Numbered from the stretch's first letter, positions 1 to 11,895 are shown. The stretch is 64,000 nucleotides of DNA from Wurfbainia villosa (GCA_025175895.1 CM045997.1:101108479-101172478), one strand, 5' to 3'. The notes: a model not told the origin generated them from the letters alone. Translations and numbers: made by a program.

Positions 1-1080
1 CCTAACAGTCACCTCCCACAATTCCTCCTCTCCAATGTTGCCGCAACCAAGTTCCAACCATGGAACTCACGAGCTACGAACTAAATCACTACCGGCATAC
101 CAAGCATCACTACCGATTTGCAGCTTCCAAATCACTGAAGTGACGCCACTGTAATGGTATTCTCCTTCCCTAACCACTATTTGCCGACGACCATCAAGCT
201 TCACAAACCTGCCTGCACACCAATTGAAGCTAAACGCAGTAAATCCATAGCTATAACCTAGATCTCATCTCAAAGTAAGAAGGAGATCAACTCTTACCTG
301 ACTACGATGCCAATGGAGCTGATCCGGCTTCCCTTGTCGCCGGCAGAGATCAACGGCAACTCACTGTCAGGAAAGAAATAGGAAGAAGATGGCGATCAGT
401 AACCTGCTCTAGGCGACGACGACGGGAGCAACGATCGGCAGAGCAGAAGAAATGGGACAGAGTGCGAGCTCGGCGACAGCATCGGGCGGCCGGAGACAAC
501 TCAACTGGCGACGAAGATGGCCGATGGTGCGAGCTCACTGTGATCGATCGAGCTCAAGGCGAGAACGAAGAGGGCGGCGACGGCGAAGAGGAGACGCCGA
601 CGAGCTGAGCTTCGAGATCCCAGGCGACTGCCGAATCGAGATCGGCGTCGAAGGAAATCAGCCGCGGCGATGAAACAGGGAAGGAGATCAGTCGTGGCTG
701 CCGTAGGCGTTCGACGGAGCCGACGATCGCTCCGGCGATGCTTGAACGAAAGAAGAGGAGTGGCGGAGACTCAGATCGGGAAGATGCAGAAAGAATCGGC
801 GCAGATTGAAGCTAGGGAAACTTGCGTAGGAGAAATGGGAAGAAGAAAACTGCGTCCAAAACGGGCCGGGTCGGTTCGGCCCGATCAACCCAAGCCCAAT
901 CAGCCCAAGCCCAATATCAGCTCAAAGCCCAATTTCAAATCCGGTTCAAGCCCGATTTCAACCCAATAAGATAATTAACCCCATTAGCCCATTTAGCTAA
1001 TCAACCCAATTAGTCTACTAATTAAACCCAATTAATTAAAGGGGTTAATCCAAATATTATTTTTTTTTTCGTATTTTACA
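1..1080 (-). repeat. E1 3' LTR, partial (left edge of window)
   Basis: Aligns base for base with 7401-8484, with roughly a dozen differences by eye, mostly substitutions, small indels near 225-240 and 550-565, and a poly-T length change at the end. It ends TTTTACA directly before the polypurine tract. About 2.5 kb of this LTR lies outside the window. The high identity points to a recent insertion. Arg-rich open frames at 452-969 are by-products of its G/A-rich sequence, not genes. Confidence 0.85.
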
Positions 1081-1093
1081 TTCTCCCCCACTT
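1081..1093 (-). other. E1 polypurine tract
   Basis: Read on the minus strand this is AAGTGGGGGAGAA placed immediately before the LTR terminus TGTAAAATA. A purine run abutting the 3' LTR is the expected plus-strand primer of an LTR retrotransposon and fixes E1 on the minus strand. Confidence 0.8.
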
Positions 1094-1605
1094 ATAAAAA
1101 TTTGGTCCCCAAATTTCCGACTCATGCACAAGCGAGATGTCACAATAATCATCTCAAGTATCCGGAGCAAAGTCACACCTCAAGTGACTAAGTGGGGTAC
1201 TGAGCTCGAATATTATATTCCAGCTCTTATATACCCTCTCAACCGACCTCTTAAAACATAAACAACTGTACCAAAGTGGAGCTCTATACTCGTAACCGAT
1301 GGGAGACTTTGCCGGAATCGTAAGATGAATCATGAATCACTATCAGAAATAATACTCAAGGATACCCCATGAATATAATTCCGTCAAGCGATCCAACGAA
1401 ATCCATCTTACGGCTCGGAAGAAAATGAGCGGACCTAGCTAATCGAACATCGACTACCCAAATCCTATCAAGTCCTTTTCGAATTCTAGATAATCTCCCA
1501 ACACAGTCTAACGTACTAGGCTCTCACTTCCTTCTCGGTACGTAACCCTACTGGTCATTAATATTCCACTTTTACATGTTGGCACACCAACATCAAACTA
1601 CGGAA

Positions 1606-2007
1606 TCATCCATGTCCCACATATCGTTCCACCAACCGGAACGTCTCAATACTCACTATTTTCGGATACACTCCGAATAAATCATCACTCTCGAATGAAG
1701 AGTCTCCTAAAACAACTCTTCCTGAAGCGAATGCAACTCTGTGAACCATTATCTTTCCTCGAGACAGAGATTTATTCTCGCAAGAGAAATTAATATAATG
1801 TCCAAAATTCATTCTGTCACACAGGACTGAAAGTAACTGGAAGACTATAATGACTAATCTCGCTGATTTCTCAACCAGCATACACATAATATACGTCTCA
1901 TTCAACTGCATCAGGATCGCTCTTAATCCCTGAAATGATGCATCTACGTACAATACCCTTCCATTCATATCGGACGGATTAACTAACACTGACACGAGAG
2001 TCACCAC
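1606..2007 (-). pseudogene. Decayed gypsy pol fragment (RT-RNase H junction-like)
   Basis: An open stretch of 133 codons. Residues 17-33 include YVDASFQGLRAILMQ, which matches the start of Ty3/gypsy RNase H (pattern Y-x-D-A-S-x-x-G-L-x-A-x-L-M-Q, with the first catalytic Asp present), and the preceding residues fit the short linker after gypsy reverse transcriptase. Downstream residues no longer look like RNase H. The motif is seen directly. The family call is inference from this single block and could be chance similarity, though the orientation agrees with the primer site and polypurine tract. Confidence 0.45.
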
Positions 2008-4913
2008 CGCTCAGGCCTCAAACCTAGCTTCACAAACTTTCGACGTGTGATTTCCATCACCTTCTTGGTCCAACAAGTCGACAGATAGTATCGCTAGAAC
2101 ATCCTATCCACATTTATGGTGAATCCCAAATCAATCTAGGGAAACCACAACTTCCCTCAAGATTGGGAATATATCCATAAATATATCCTCCACAGATATG
2201 ATGACAATCGATCTTAAATACTCCAAGAGTACTTGATTCCCCAAATCCTTGAACGACTAAATCGTCGATAAGTCTAACAACATTATCAACATCTCCTAAA
2301 ATTCATACCAAGTATGAAATATCATCTTCTACACACCTGTATCCCTTTTACTCTAAGCTACAGATAGCTCAATTATCACACCGACAATGATAATTGTATG
2401 ACACTAAGTCACTACAATATCAAACATCCAGTCGTAGACCAACCCTAGGATATACACAGGTGTCATTTAGCTGATCTAAACAGATCATCTATCCATGACG
2501 AAGGATACTTATTCTCAACTACTGCGTTCAAATCATCGATAATCGATGCATAACCTCAAAGGTCTGTCTCTCTTTTAACAAGAGTTACGAGTCTTCTCAA
2601 GAAGAAACACTAGGAAAGATAAATCTCCCATGGTGTTTAGCAACACTAATACCAATAAAATCATCTCCTGCATGATGAGGTCCCCAATATCAGGACTATT
2701 CCCGAAATCACCTCAATCGCATATTCCACTTGCCCATGCAGTGGCAAGCCTAGGAGTTTATCCAAAACTATATCCGAATACTCTCGAATTATAGGTACAT
2801 CCGAGAGTCCTAGTATACCAACGCTCCAACAATCCAACTATCCGTAAGGATATGTCTATAGTGGAGGTATGTCTAGCAAAGGCTAAGGGTATCCCTTGAC
2901 TTCTTGGTTGTCGATCAACATCTCACCTAACGGTAGAGAAAAAAAATCACCAACCCACAAGTCGATAGGAACCCTTCTAATCCTATATAAGAATGTTCTA
3001 GACCAAAGATACCTATAACTACCAAAGATCTCTCGATATATCCGCAAATAGATAACCTAAAGTAATACCTCAAGGACCGATCCTTGGTCTTCTATACTTT
3101 TCTCGAGTAATCATGTAAACTCGCCAACATCCGCTTTCGACGGCCGAGCTCATGTAAATACAAAATACTATCATGGAGGAAATCAAATCAATCACGAACT
3201 GAGGTACAAATGAAACAATAACGCAATGGAGATGGTAAACACTCATTGTATCGCAAAAGATACACATCCGAAAATATCAAGAATCACCAACATCAAAGAA
3301 CGCTCCATCTTCGTGAAAGGTATAGCCGCCATCGAGAATATCAAGATAGATATTTACTATCGCCGTAAAATCTCTCTCCTAGATAAAGCATAACCACGTC
3401 GAAGGTAACAGCTTGTCGCTGCTCGAAAGGTAATAATTGTTGTCCGAACGCTCAAGTCTTCTCGAGATGTCTTCTACCGATCATCACGAGTAACTTGCTT
3501 CTTCAGGATGAAAGTATCAAAGAACTTCAACTATATCTGAGGTAGTAGATCGCCGCTGATGTGATAAACCAATCTTCTGTAATGATCTCGACTTTCGAGG
3601 TTGTGGATCGTCCGCTCGAAAGCATCATCCATAGTCTTCAACTGAGTCTAAAAATACATACTCTTCTCGTAAATACCGGCTGCTGATAGTAGAAACAGAT
3701 ACAATGGTCCATCGGATAATCTGACTCTGTGTCTCGTCGTAACCCGCACTGCACACACATAATCTCTTTTCGGAGTCTTTCCTCTGAGTTCGCTGATAAA
3801 CAAGAGAAGCTGCTGACAATCTGTAATCGGTCTTCTATGATCGGAAAACTCTCCAATAGTCACTCGTGACTCATTACTTTAATCTTGCTCCTTTTATCCA
3901 ACATTTGGAGACTTCGGATTCCAATAATTTGACTTGCAATATATGCTTATCAAATCTCCAACTCTTTAAAACACTTGCTATGGAGTCATTTCCATACACA
4001 TGACTCGGTCTATAGACTTCCGGTAGGATCTGGTAGGAGATCCAACATCCTGATCAAAATGTCAACCGATAACCCGTGGGTGGCCAAAACCAACCCAATC
4101 ACATTCTTGGGCTATTAAATGGTCGTAACTTTCGCAAGTCTAACGACTCTGCATGGTACTTCCATTACCAAACGATCACTCGACCTAAAGCCCAAGAATT
4201 GCTTGACAATGAGTCAAAGAAAATGACGTGGGGAAATACTATCTCACAACATCACTGAACTGTGACCAAGTGATACATTATTTCCCGTAGGTTACTTCCC
4301 ATTTCTTCTACCAACTACCGGCTAGATCCGGATAATGGTATTCCACTAACACTACTATCTTCGTATAACCCGAGTCAAGTACTCCAAAAGTACTCCCAAT
4401 GTTATACGACCGAGGATCGAGGATAAAAATCCCCATGAATATCATCCACTAATTTTCTACTATCTGCATCCGCAATAGTATACTCGCGTAGTTCATTACC
4501 CCATAGGTAATGATCTGACTAACATAATTAGTGAAAATCTTAGGACCGTAATCCTTGATCTCCACAAGAGATATGACTACCAAACTCCTGCTTTCCGACT
4601 CGGTATCAGTCGGCTCTCAAAGGTAATTACCTTTTCGATAGCAGGTACATATCTAATAACCTCAATATATCGTTCCCGTGGTCAAACTCAAACCACGGTT
4701 ACGAATACTAACCAATATCCTACAAGTCTTCCATGTTATAAGCAATAAATGCATAACCAATAGAAGGATATGTAATAACAGTTAACATACCTTAATCCTT
4801 GTAGCTCGGAGATGTCCGCAACAGCCAGATCCCAGAACTCACAAACCAAAACCGAGTAAAGCAAAACTCGATGTCCGAACGAAATAAAATCCGAGAATGG
4901 ACTTCGCAACCTA

Positions 4914-4927
4914 GGGCTCTGATACCA
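4914..4927 (-). other. E1 primer-binding site (tRNA-iMet)
   Basis: The minus strand reads TGGTATCAGAGCCC, complementary to the 3' end of plant initiator tRNA-Met, seven bases inside the LTR end (GTGACA at 4935-4940 on the plus strand as TGTCAC). This sets the 5' LTR at 4935-8484. Confidence 0.85.
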
Positions 4928-4934
4928 ATAAAAT

Positions 4935-7900
4935 TGTCACGCCCCGAGAGTATGTCGTGCCGAAAAACAAACGGACGGCATCTCCCCTGTACGTGGCAAC
5001 TTATCGGGTTAATACAAGGCCCGTAGGCCCACAACAACAATATGATATACGCAGATATCATCATATCAAACATAATAAACACAGCGGAAACAATACAAAC
5101 AGATCAACAAGATACAATGACCCAACTATGCACTCCGGAGTGACTTGACACAACAAGAAACATAATAGAAGCAACAACGAAAGCCAAATACATACAATAC
5201 GTCCGTATATCACAGATACGGAAACAATACAGGTTAAAACCACAAAACGACAATCCATAGGAATACAACAATACGGAAAACAGGTTCATTCGTCCGGTGT
5301 GAGATGGGATCACCATGAGCTCGAACGCCCAAGAAATCTTCACCGCTATTCTGCATGTGAAGCCTGTGGTCCCGGGGTGGTGAGTATAAACTCGGGTAAT
5401 ATATAGAAAGTGCATGAACAACATATAAGGATAGATCTACAAGTATACATGTGAAGATCTACTGTATACAAAGATGAGTCCAATAGACATACAAATCCTA
5501 TCCAACTCTAATAACAAGTAACTACAAGAAAGTCATACTCAATGTATATACTAAATCGATCAATCAACATGAAGTAATATACCAACGTATCAAGCGTCAG
5601 AACGCCATATGCTAGATCATCTCGAATGTATACAATAACATAACCATATAACGCATTGTGCCAATCCCATACCCGACCAATACTGATATATGATCGTATA
5701 TGATCACCAGATAATAATAACCCGGTCCGTACCACACAATGACATGATGCTAATCAAATGCATATAACAGTCTGAATCAACGCATGTATCATGCTCAACC
5801 CATAGCAGTAAATAAAATGCAAATGGCATGTATCATGATGTACAAGCATGTGCAACAATCATAGCTCAATCAAATGCAAAGATCTCTGCATATGTAAAAC
5901 ATATATCAAATACATGCATACATATATATCAAGAATGCATATGCATGGTCATCGTCATGACCATCAACCACGACCCCAGTGGCTGTGGTGGCACGACACA
6001 TGACAACTAGCCCGACTCCAGCTGCCACCACTCTCGAGTGGCCGAGTTGGGTAGTATGACTGAGTAGCGTGTAAGCGTAAAAAGCTAACTACTCCTAGGG
6101 GCCCCTGCTGCAAGCCACGCTGTCCCTACCCATGAGTAGACAAACACTGCACATAGGACAACTGCATATCACACAACCACCGTCTATAGTGGGCGAGTGC
6201 TAACACCACTCTACAGACTGGCCAGGTGCGCATCTCCAGCTACCACTATCCATAGTGGCCGAGCGCGGCACATCCAATGCTCTGCCCTCACCCTGCTACC
6301 ACTACCCCGAGTGGCCGGGGAGGCAGGATAATTGACGACTCGTCTCAACCACAAGGCAGACCCAGTCATCAGCATGCATGAAATGTAATGATGCATAGCT
6401 CTATACATGTGTCCTCGCCTCACTCCCTATCCCATGGGGAGTCCTGGTCAACCAAAAGTCAACTATGCAAGGACTACAATCGCAAGACTCTCTATCGCAC
6501 AAAGAGTCATACACATCCGATACCACCACACTAAGACCTCTAGTCAGTAGCGATATACAATCGACCATCCATATAACCATACACAGGCACACAATCCATA
6601 ATGGATATACCATCGCGCTAAGACCTCTAGTACATGGTCACATACTGACAACCATACACTTATCTATGCACAGACAACTAGATCCACCATAAATGCACCA
6701 CTAACACGGTTATGATATCACGATCGACTCCATAATCCAATCCATCACCTAACTCTAGTTAGGTAACACAGTAACCCTATCTGAGGTCACAAAGATAACC
6801 CTAACCACATGTACTTACTGAACATCTATCAGCTAATACATAATAGGGTTTATAGTTCCTATCCGTGCTAGATAATCAATGAGTAACAGAGTATATATCT
6901 CAAAGGTCAAGGCAGTACAAGCATATGATTAAATACGAGTGGATCTAAGGTAAACAGGTATATACATATATCCAAGATCATGCACTGGAATTGATCAAAA
7001 CTACGGACTGTAGATATTACCCACCTGCTATGTAACCCGTGCTATCCATCTCCACATCCATGTATCTATCCCAATCAAAGTCCTGTAACAATAGGATACA
7101 ATAAAGTACTGTCAAATATCTAAAGATCGAATCAAATTTTACATCAACCTTGTATCTCGACCAACTAAATCGGACAATCTAATACTACAGGATGAATGAA
7201 TTCATATTAACCAATCAATCTACCACATTCATCTATATCAATTCACAATATTAACTGTAAATATACCAATCGGACATACCTTGCATTTTGAATTAGATCC
7301 AAATTCAAAATAGAACGACATCAAGCATTACCGCAATTTGGATAGGTAAACCGTAGAATCTTCCTCATCGCTCACCGGTCAAACCGCTCATCTTCTTCAC
7401 CTAACAATACCTCCCACAATTCCTCCTCTCCAATGTTGCCGCAACCAAGTTCCAACCATGGAACTCACGAGCTACGAACTAAATCACTACCGGCATACCA
7501 AGCATCACTACCGATTTGCAGCTTCCAAATCACTGAAGTGACGCCACTGTAATGGTATTCTCCTTCCCTAACCACTATTTGCCGACGACCATCAAGCTTC
7601 ACAAACCTGTCCAGACACCAATTGAAGCTAAAACGAGTAAATCCATAGCTATAACCTAGATCTCATCTCAAAGTAAGAAGGAGATCAACTCTTACCTGAC
7701 TACGATGCCAATGGAGCTGATCCGGCTTCCCTTGTCGCCGGCAGAGATCAACGGCAACTCACTGTCAGGAAAGAAATAGGAAGAAGATGGCGATCAGTAA
7801 CCTGCTCTAGGCGACGACGACGGGAGCAACGATCGGCAGAGCAGAAGAAATGGGACAGAGTGCGAGCTCGGCGACAGCATCGGGCGGCCGGAGACAACTC

Positions 7901-8484
7901 AACTGGCGACGAAGATGGCCGACGGTGCGAGCTCACTGTGATCGAGCTCAAGGCGAGGAAACGAAGAGGGCGGCGACGGCGAAGAGGAGACGCCGACGAG
8001 CTGAGCTTCGAGATCCCAGGCGACTGCCGAATCGAGATCGGCGTCGAAGGAAATCAGCCGCGGCGATGAAACAGGGAAGGAGATCAGTCGTGGCTGCCGT
8101 AGGCGTTCGACGGAGCCGACGATCGCTCCGGCGATGCTTGAACGAAAGAAGAGGAGTGGCGGAGACTCAGATCGGGAAGATGCAGAAAGAATCGGCGCAG
8201 ATTGAAGCTAGGGAAACTTGCGTAGGAGAAATGGGAAGAAGAAAACTGCGTCCAAAACGGGCCGGGTCGGTTCGGCCCGATCAACCCAAGCCCAATCAGC
8301 CCAAGCCCAATATCAGCTCAAAGCCCAATTTCAAATCCGGTTCAAGCCCGATTTCAACCCAATAAGATAATTAACCCCATTAGCCCATTTAGCTAATCAA
8401 CCCAATTAGTCTACTAATTAAACCCAATTAATTAAAGGGGTTAATCCAAATATTATTATTTTTTATTTTTTTTCATATTTTACA
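4935..8484 (-). repeat. E1 5' LTR (3550 bp)
   Basis: Bounded by TG/CA termini, next to the primer site on one side and broken E2 on the other. The segment 7401-8484 pairs with the partial LTR at the window start. The centre (5970-6315) holds several short inverted repeats of the form CCACT-n-AGTGG. No open frame of note; the 171-codon Arg-rich frame at 7850-8365 has a counterpart in the other LTR only where base composition allows. LTRs of this size are unusual and typical of LARD or Tekay-type elements. Confidence 0.85.
6028..6314 (+). repeat. Series of CCACT...AGTGG inverted repeats in the E1 LTR
   Basis: Short hairpin-capable units followed by GCCGAG or a near copy: CCACTCTCGAGTGG at 6028-6041, CCAC-n8-GTGG at 6177-6192, CCACTATCCATAGTGG at 6243-6258 and CCACTACCCCGAGTGG at 6299-6314. 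The stems are kept while the centres differ. Confidence 0.6.
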
Positions 8485-9500
8485 CTCTTTACCATAAGGA
8501 TTCTATTTTGGACATAGCATGACGTACTCACGGCTTCTGCCCAAAACCTATCGGGTAGGTCATATTCATTCAACATGGTCCTAGCGGCTTCTTGTAGAGT
8601 TTGGTTTTTCCGCTCCACTAGGCCATTTTGTTGAGGGGTCCTAGGGCAAGAGAATTCATGGTGGTATCCGTTTAGGTTACAGAAGTCGGTGAACCTTTGA
8701 TTTTCGAATTCACCACCATGATCGCTTCTAATTCTTTTAACCTTAAGGTTTTTTTGATTCTCGATTAATTTGAATAAATTGATTAATTGATCTAGGGTAT
8801 TATTTTTATGTTTGATGAACCTAACCCAGGTAAACCTGGAGTAGTCGTCAATTATGACTAAGCAATATTGACTTTTATTGAGTGACTTGGCTCCATGTGA
8901 ATCGAATAGATCCATATGCAGGAGCTCAAGTACACTTGAGGTTCGTTCTTGGTTAGTTAACTTGTGTTGTGTCCTAGGTTGTTTTTCTTGTTGACAAGCA
9001 TTACAGATTTTATTAACCAAATTGTTAAGGTTGGGTAAGCCTCTGACTAGGCCACTATGACTCATCTTGTGGACGAGTCTTGGGTGCGATTGACCGAGTC
9101 GTCGGTGCCACAACCATGATTCCTCTTCCTGTGTCATAAGACATTTGGCTGAGGATTTGATTAAGTTAATTGTATAAATGTTATTTGTCCTAGTTCCTTT
9201 GAGTATTATTTTAGCTGTTTCATTTGTTTTAATTACACATTCATTTTCTAAAAATACGACCTTATAATTATTGTCACATAATTGGCTTACGCTAAGCAGG
9301 TTATATTCAAAATTCTCTACAAGTAATACATTTTTAATAACAAAATCCGAGTTAAGCTCGATATCACCTGATCCGATGATTTTGAGCTTGCCGTTATTCC
9401 CAAAGGCTACCGATCCTTGTTGTTTGAATCGAAGCTTCGCGAATTTGAGTTGATCCTGGCCATGTGTCGAGTAACACCGCCTAACATCCATTGATCCTAC
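8485..9500 (-). pseudogene. E2 protease-GAG pre-integrase-integrase remnant
   Basis: Encodes the pre-integrase zinc-binding region (WLWHRRLGQSHPRLVHK, then a CNACQQ pair) and a copia integrase core with the expected acidic residues: D in LLHMDLFDSHG, D in IRSDHGGEF and E in NGLVERKNQ. The frame is open across these domains. At the 5' end the protease active-site block has been scrambled: where E6 reads LDSGCSRHMTG, E2 reads through a shifted frame and loses the Asp-Ser-Gly, so no functional protease is encoded. The frame is cut at base 8485, after the RILMVK motif in the integrase C-terminal part. Normal role: polyprotein cleavage and cDNA insertion. Confidence 0.85.
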
Positions 9501-10068
9501 ACACAAGGTGGTTGGATTGGATGTTAGATTATTATATTTTTTTTAAAAAAATTGGTTGTAAGTTGTTAAACCTAGGTCATCTCACCGGAGTCTATATGAT
9601 CAAGCATGTTATACTTATGTGTTCTTTGTGAGATGACTTTCAATTAAGTTGATTAAGTGCATTTATGTTTAAGTAATGTTAGATTTGGATTTGACCCTAG
9701 GCTTGTCAAGTTTACCTTTTCAAGATCATGGCTTTCAGGTCGTGGCGAGGCACAGGGGCCTTCTTTTATCGGATCATCGACCACTTCCTTAGACAAAGCC
9801 ATTTTCAAGAAAATGATGACTTGACTCACCTAAAATTATTTCCTCGTCTAACTAGTTATTTTTGAAAAGAGGCTCCCCGAGGCTCAATCTTTTCGAAGGA
9901 TTTTAGTTGATTATTTGAAAAGAGGCTCCCCGAGGCTCAATCTTTTCGAAGGATTTTAGTTGGTTATTTGAAAAGAGGCTCCCCGAGGCTCAATCTTTTC
10001 GAAGGATTTTAGTTGGTTATTTACATGTTCTAAGTGAGTTCACGAAAGAAAAAAAAACAAAAATAAAT
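9501..10068 (-). other. E2 gag-to-protease spacer (non-coding)
   Basis: About 570 bases between the last gag-like codons and the protease remnant have no open frame. The equivalent spacer occurs in E6 (32360-32833), so it is a family trait. It contains a 58-base module (9741-9798) shared with the leader of E4 and a three-copy 53-bp tandem repeat. How pol would be expressed across it is not visible; splicing or decay of a former coding stretch are both possible. Confidence 0.6.
9864..10022 (-). repeat. Three tandem 53-bp repeats in the E2 spacer
   Basis: Units at 9864-9916, 9917-9969 and 9970-10022, nearly identical. Each holds GAGGCTCCCCGAGGCTC flanked by GAAAAGA and TCTTTTC, which are complementary and could form a stem. 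E6 carries a single copy at 32410-32462, so the array expanded in E2. Confidence 0.85.
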
Positions 10069-10540
10069 CTAAGCATGCAATTTCAAAGTTAAAACACAAA
10101 CATGTTTTGTACTGGCTCCCCCTAGATGGTTGAATCGGTTCGGTCTATCCACATAGTGGATTTGGTCCTTGGGAACCCAGTATGAGTTGGATCCTAGAGT
10201 TGAAATCAAAGTGGTCTTAGGGACCCATGCTTGGACACATTTTTTATGTCTACTTACGATTGACATATACGACTTATTGGTCGTGTTTGAGCTAAACCCT
10301 CGATCCAAGTAGGAGGTCAAGTCCTTTGGATCCCAAAGTAAACCTTTCCAACGTATTCCTAAGATCTTCGACTTGACTTTTCAAGAGTGAGTTCTCAACT
10401 TCGAGTTTTTCAACCCGAGTTGAGTCCTTCTCTTGAACTCGACTAGTCGAAGAGGTTAGGGAGACCTCGTGTTTGAGGAGTTTAACTTCCTCAACCAGGG
10501 TCTCGACCTTGGACTCGGACTTAGCTAACTTCCTAAACAA
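10069..10540 (-). pseudogene. E2 gag C-terminal part (coiled coil and WVPK region)
   Basis: Continues gag in the same frame after a single in-frame TGA. The first 80 residues are rich in K, E, L and V with heptad-like spacing (KVETLVEEVKLL, then VEKLEVENSLLKSQVEDL), which suggests a coiled coil. A frame break near 10300 follows, then residues with two tryptophan motifs (QAWVPK and YWVPKDQ) seen in the same position in E6. This region precedes the protease in Sirevirus-like polyproteins. Function within gag is unknown. Confidence 0.7.
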
Positions 10541-10576
10541 AAACCTAACCGTATTATGTAAAGTATTAAATAAGGT

Positions 10577-11692
10577 TCAACTCACCTTAAGGGTATCTTT
10601 TGAACCGGATGCGTATCCGTGGCTTGACTTGAAGGTAGCTTCGTAGTCCGAGTCATCCTCAGGTTCTGACTCAAGTTCAGGTTCGGTCTCTGTGTCGGAC
10701 TCAATCGATTTCGCCATGAAGACGTGGTCTTCGTCTTCTTCGGATGACACTTCTTCCCATGTCGCATTGAGGGCCTTCTTGTGCTTAGGTGCTTGGTGTT
10801 TGAGCTTGGGGCACTCGGCATTTATATGTCCAAACCTGTTACACTCATAACACCTAATATTAGAACTTTTAGGCTTACCTTGGTTGGGTCGAGTTGTGGT
10901 TCGCTTTCGTCCCTTGGCTATCCTTCGAGCTAGGTTCATTAGTTCGGCAGTCAATTCCGGGTCAACTTCTTCTTCGGACTCATCTTCCTCCTCGGTTGGT
11001 GGTGGCTTGCTTGCGAATTTCTTCTTCTTTGAACCTGCAAACAAGGTTATACCCCTCTCGGTTCCAGTTGGATCGCCATGTAATTCAAAATCCGAAAAGA
11101 GTTCATCTAATCTAAGTTTAGAAAGGTCCTTGGAGACCTTGTAGTCATCGACCATGGATGCCCACAAGGTAGTCCTCGAAAAAGAGTTTAGAACATACCT
11201 TATAAGGTCATGGTTTTCGACCTTTTGCCCGATTGCGTGTAGGTTGTTGACTATGTCTTGGACACGGGCGTGGAGTTGCATCCCGGACTCGTGTTCTTGC
11301 ATTTTTAGTGTGTACAATTTATTGAACAACAAATCACATTTGCAAACCTTAGCTTGATCCGATCCTTCGTGTAACTCGATCAGCTTTGTCCAAAGGTCCT
11401 TTGCGCTAATGAAGGGGCCGACGCGATTTAACTCCTCCTTGGACAAGCTGCATTGGAGGATTTGTGTTGCCTTGGCGTCGGCTTCGACTTGTCGTTTTGT
11501 CGCAATGGTCCATTGATCATAATCCAAGGAGTCACCCACTTCATTAGTCGGAAGTGTGAAACCCGTTTGGATTATGATCCACATCTCGATTTGGGTTTTG
11601 AGAAAGCATTCCATCTGCCCCTTCCAATAATGGAAGTCATCTCCGTTGTAAAACGGAGGTCGGATGGTGCTAAAACCCTCGAGATGGGCCAT
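10577..11692 (-). pseudogene. E2 gag, N-terminal 371 codons
   Basis: Start chosen at ATG 11692-11690 (MAHLEGF...), because the reading frame extends five codons upstream only through non-ATG codons and E6 begins the same way. Residues 10-35 carry the RPPFYNG...YWKGQM block of copia gag, followed by a UBN2-like helical region and a CCHC zinc knuckle, CYECNRFGHINAECP, near residue 280. A long acidic tail (repeated E/D/S) follows. The frame ends at a TGA where E6 still has CGA, a C-to-T change; beyond it the same frame continues. Gag forms the cytoplasmic particle that packages element RNA. Confidence 0.85.
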
Positions 11693-11895
11693 TAGAACAA
11701 AAGACAAAAAGGGACGAAGACGAAGAAACTAGCAACGACAAAAACACAAAACAAGGTACCAAGACTCGCGTCTTGGATTAGTAGTGCGGGAGTAAATTTA
11801 ACAAAGCGAAATAAATCAGAAATAAACAGAAATAAAAGAAAAATAAATCTGTGAAAAATGGCTAGATTGGTGGTTTCACCAAATCTTAGCAACCC

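Larger units (their letters stand above)
1081..4913 (-). other. E1 interior, almost devoid of coding capacity
   Basis: About 3.8 kb between polypurine tract and primer site. No frame on either strand exceeds about 133 codons, and apart from the RNase H-like stretch at 1606-2007 I recognise no gag, integrase or chromodomain. A minus-strand stretch near 3740 has a single CxxCG-like pair that could be a decayed gag zinc knuckle, but it is too weak to call. Either a decayed gypsy interior or the non-coding interior of a LARD, which would need an autonomous partner to move. Confidence 0.6.
1..8484 (-). mobile_element. E1: giant-LTR, mostly non-coding gypsy-like retrotransposon (LARD-like)
   Basis: The first 1080 bases recur at about 99% identity at 7401-8484, and between them lie a polypurine tract (1081-1093) and a tRNA-iMet primer site (4914-4927), both reading on the minus strand. 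This defines two LTRs of about 3.55 kb flanking a 3.85-kb interior (1081-4934). The left LTR is cut by the window edge. In the minus sense the LTR starts TGTAAAATA and ends GGGCGTGACA, termini I associate with Ty3/gypsy Tekay/Del-type elements (inference). The interior has no long open frame, only one short stretch resembling gypsy RNase H. Right flank CTCTT (8485-8489) lies inside the E2 integrase region, so E1 inserted into E2. The matching left TSD is outside the window. Confidence 0.8.

Noticed and set aside
452..969. Arg-rich open frames, also at 7850-8365
   Set aside because: They lie in the two copies of the E1 LTR, have extreme composition, differ in frame between the copies because of small indels, and resemble no protein family.
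4914..4927. A tRNA gene fragment suggested by TGGTATCAGAGC (also at 11896, 30535 and others)
   Set aside because: Each lies a few bases inside an LTR end and is a primer-binding site; no cloverleaf surrounds it.
10520..10590. An intron in E2 gag (AAG followed by GTGAGT and later TTTGTTTAG)
   Set aside because: The coding frame runs through this stretch unbroken except for one TGA, and E6 keeps a sense codon there, so no intron is needed.
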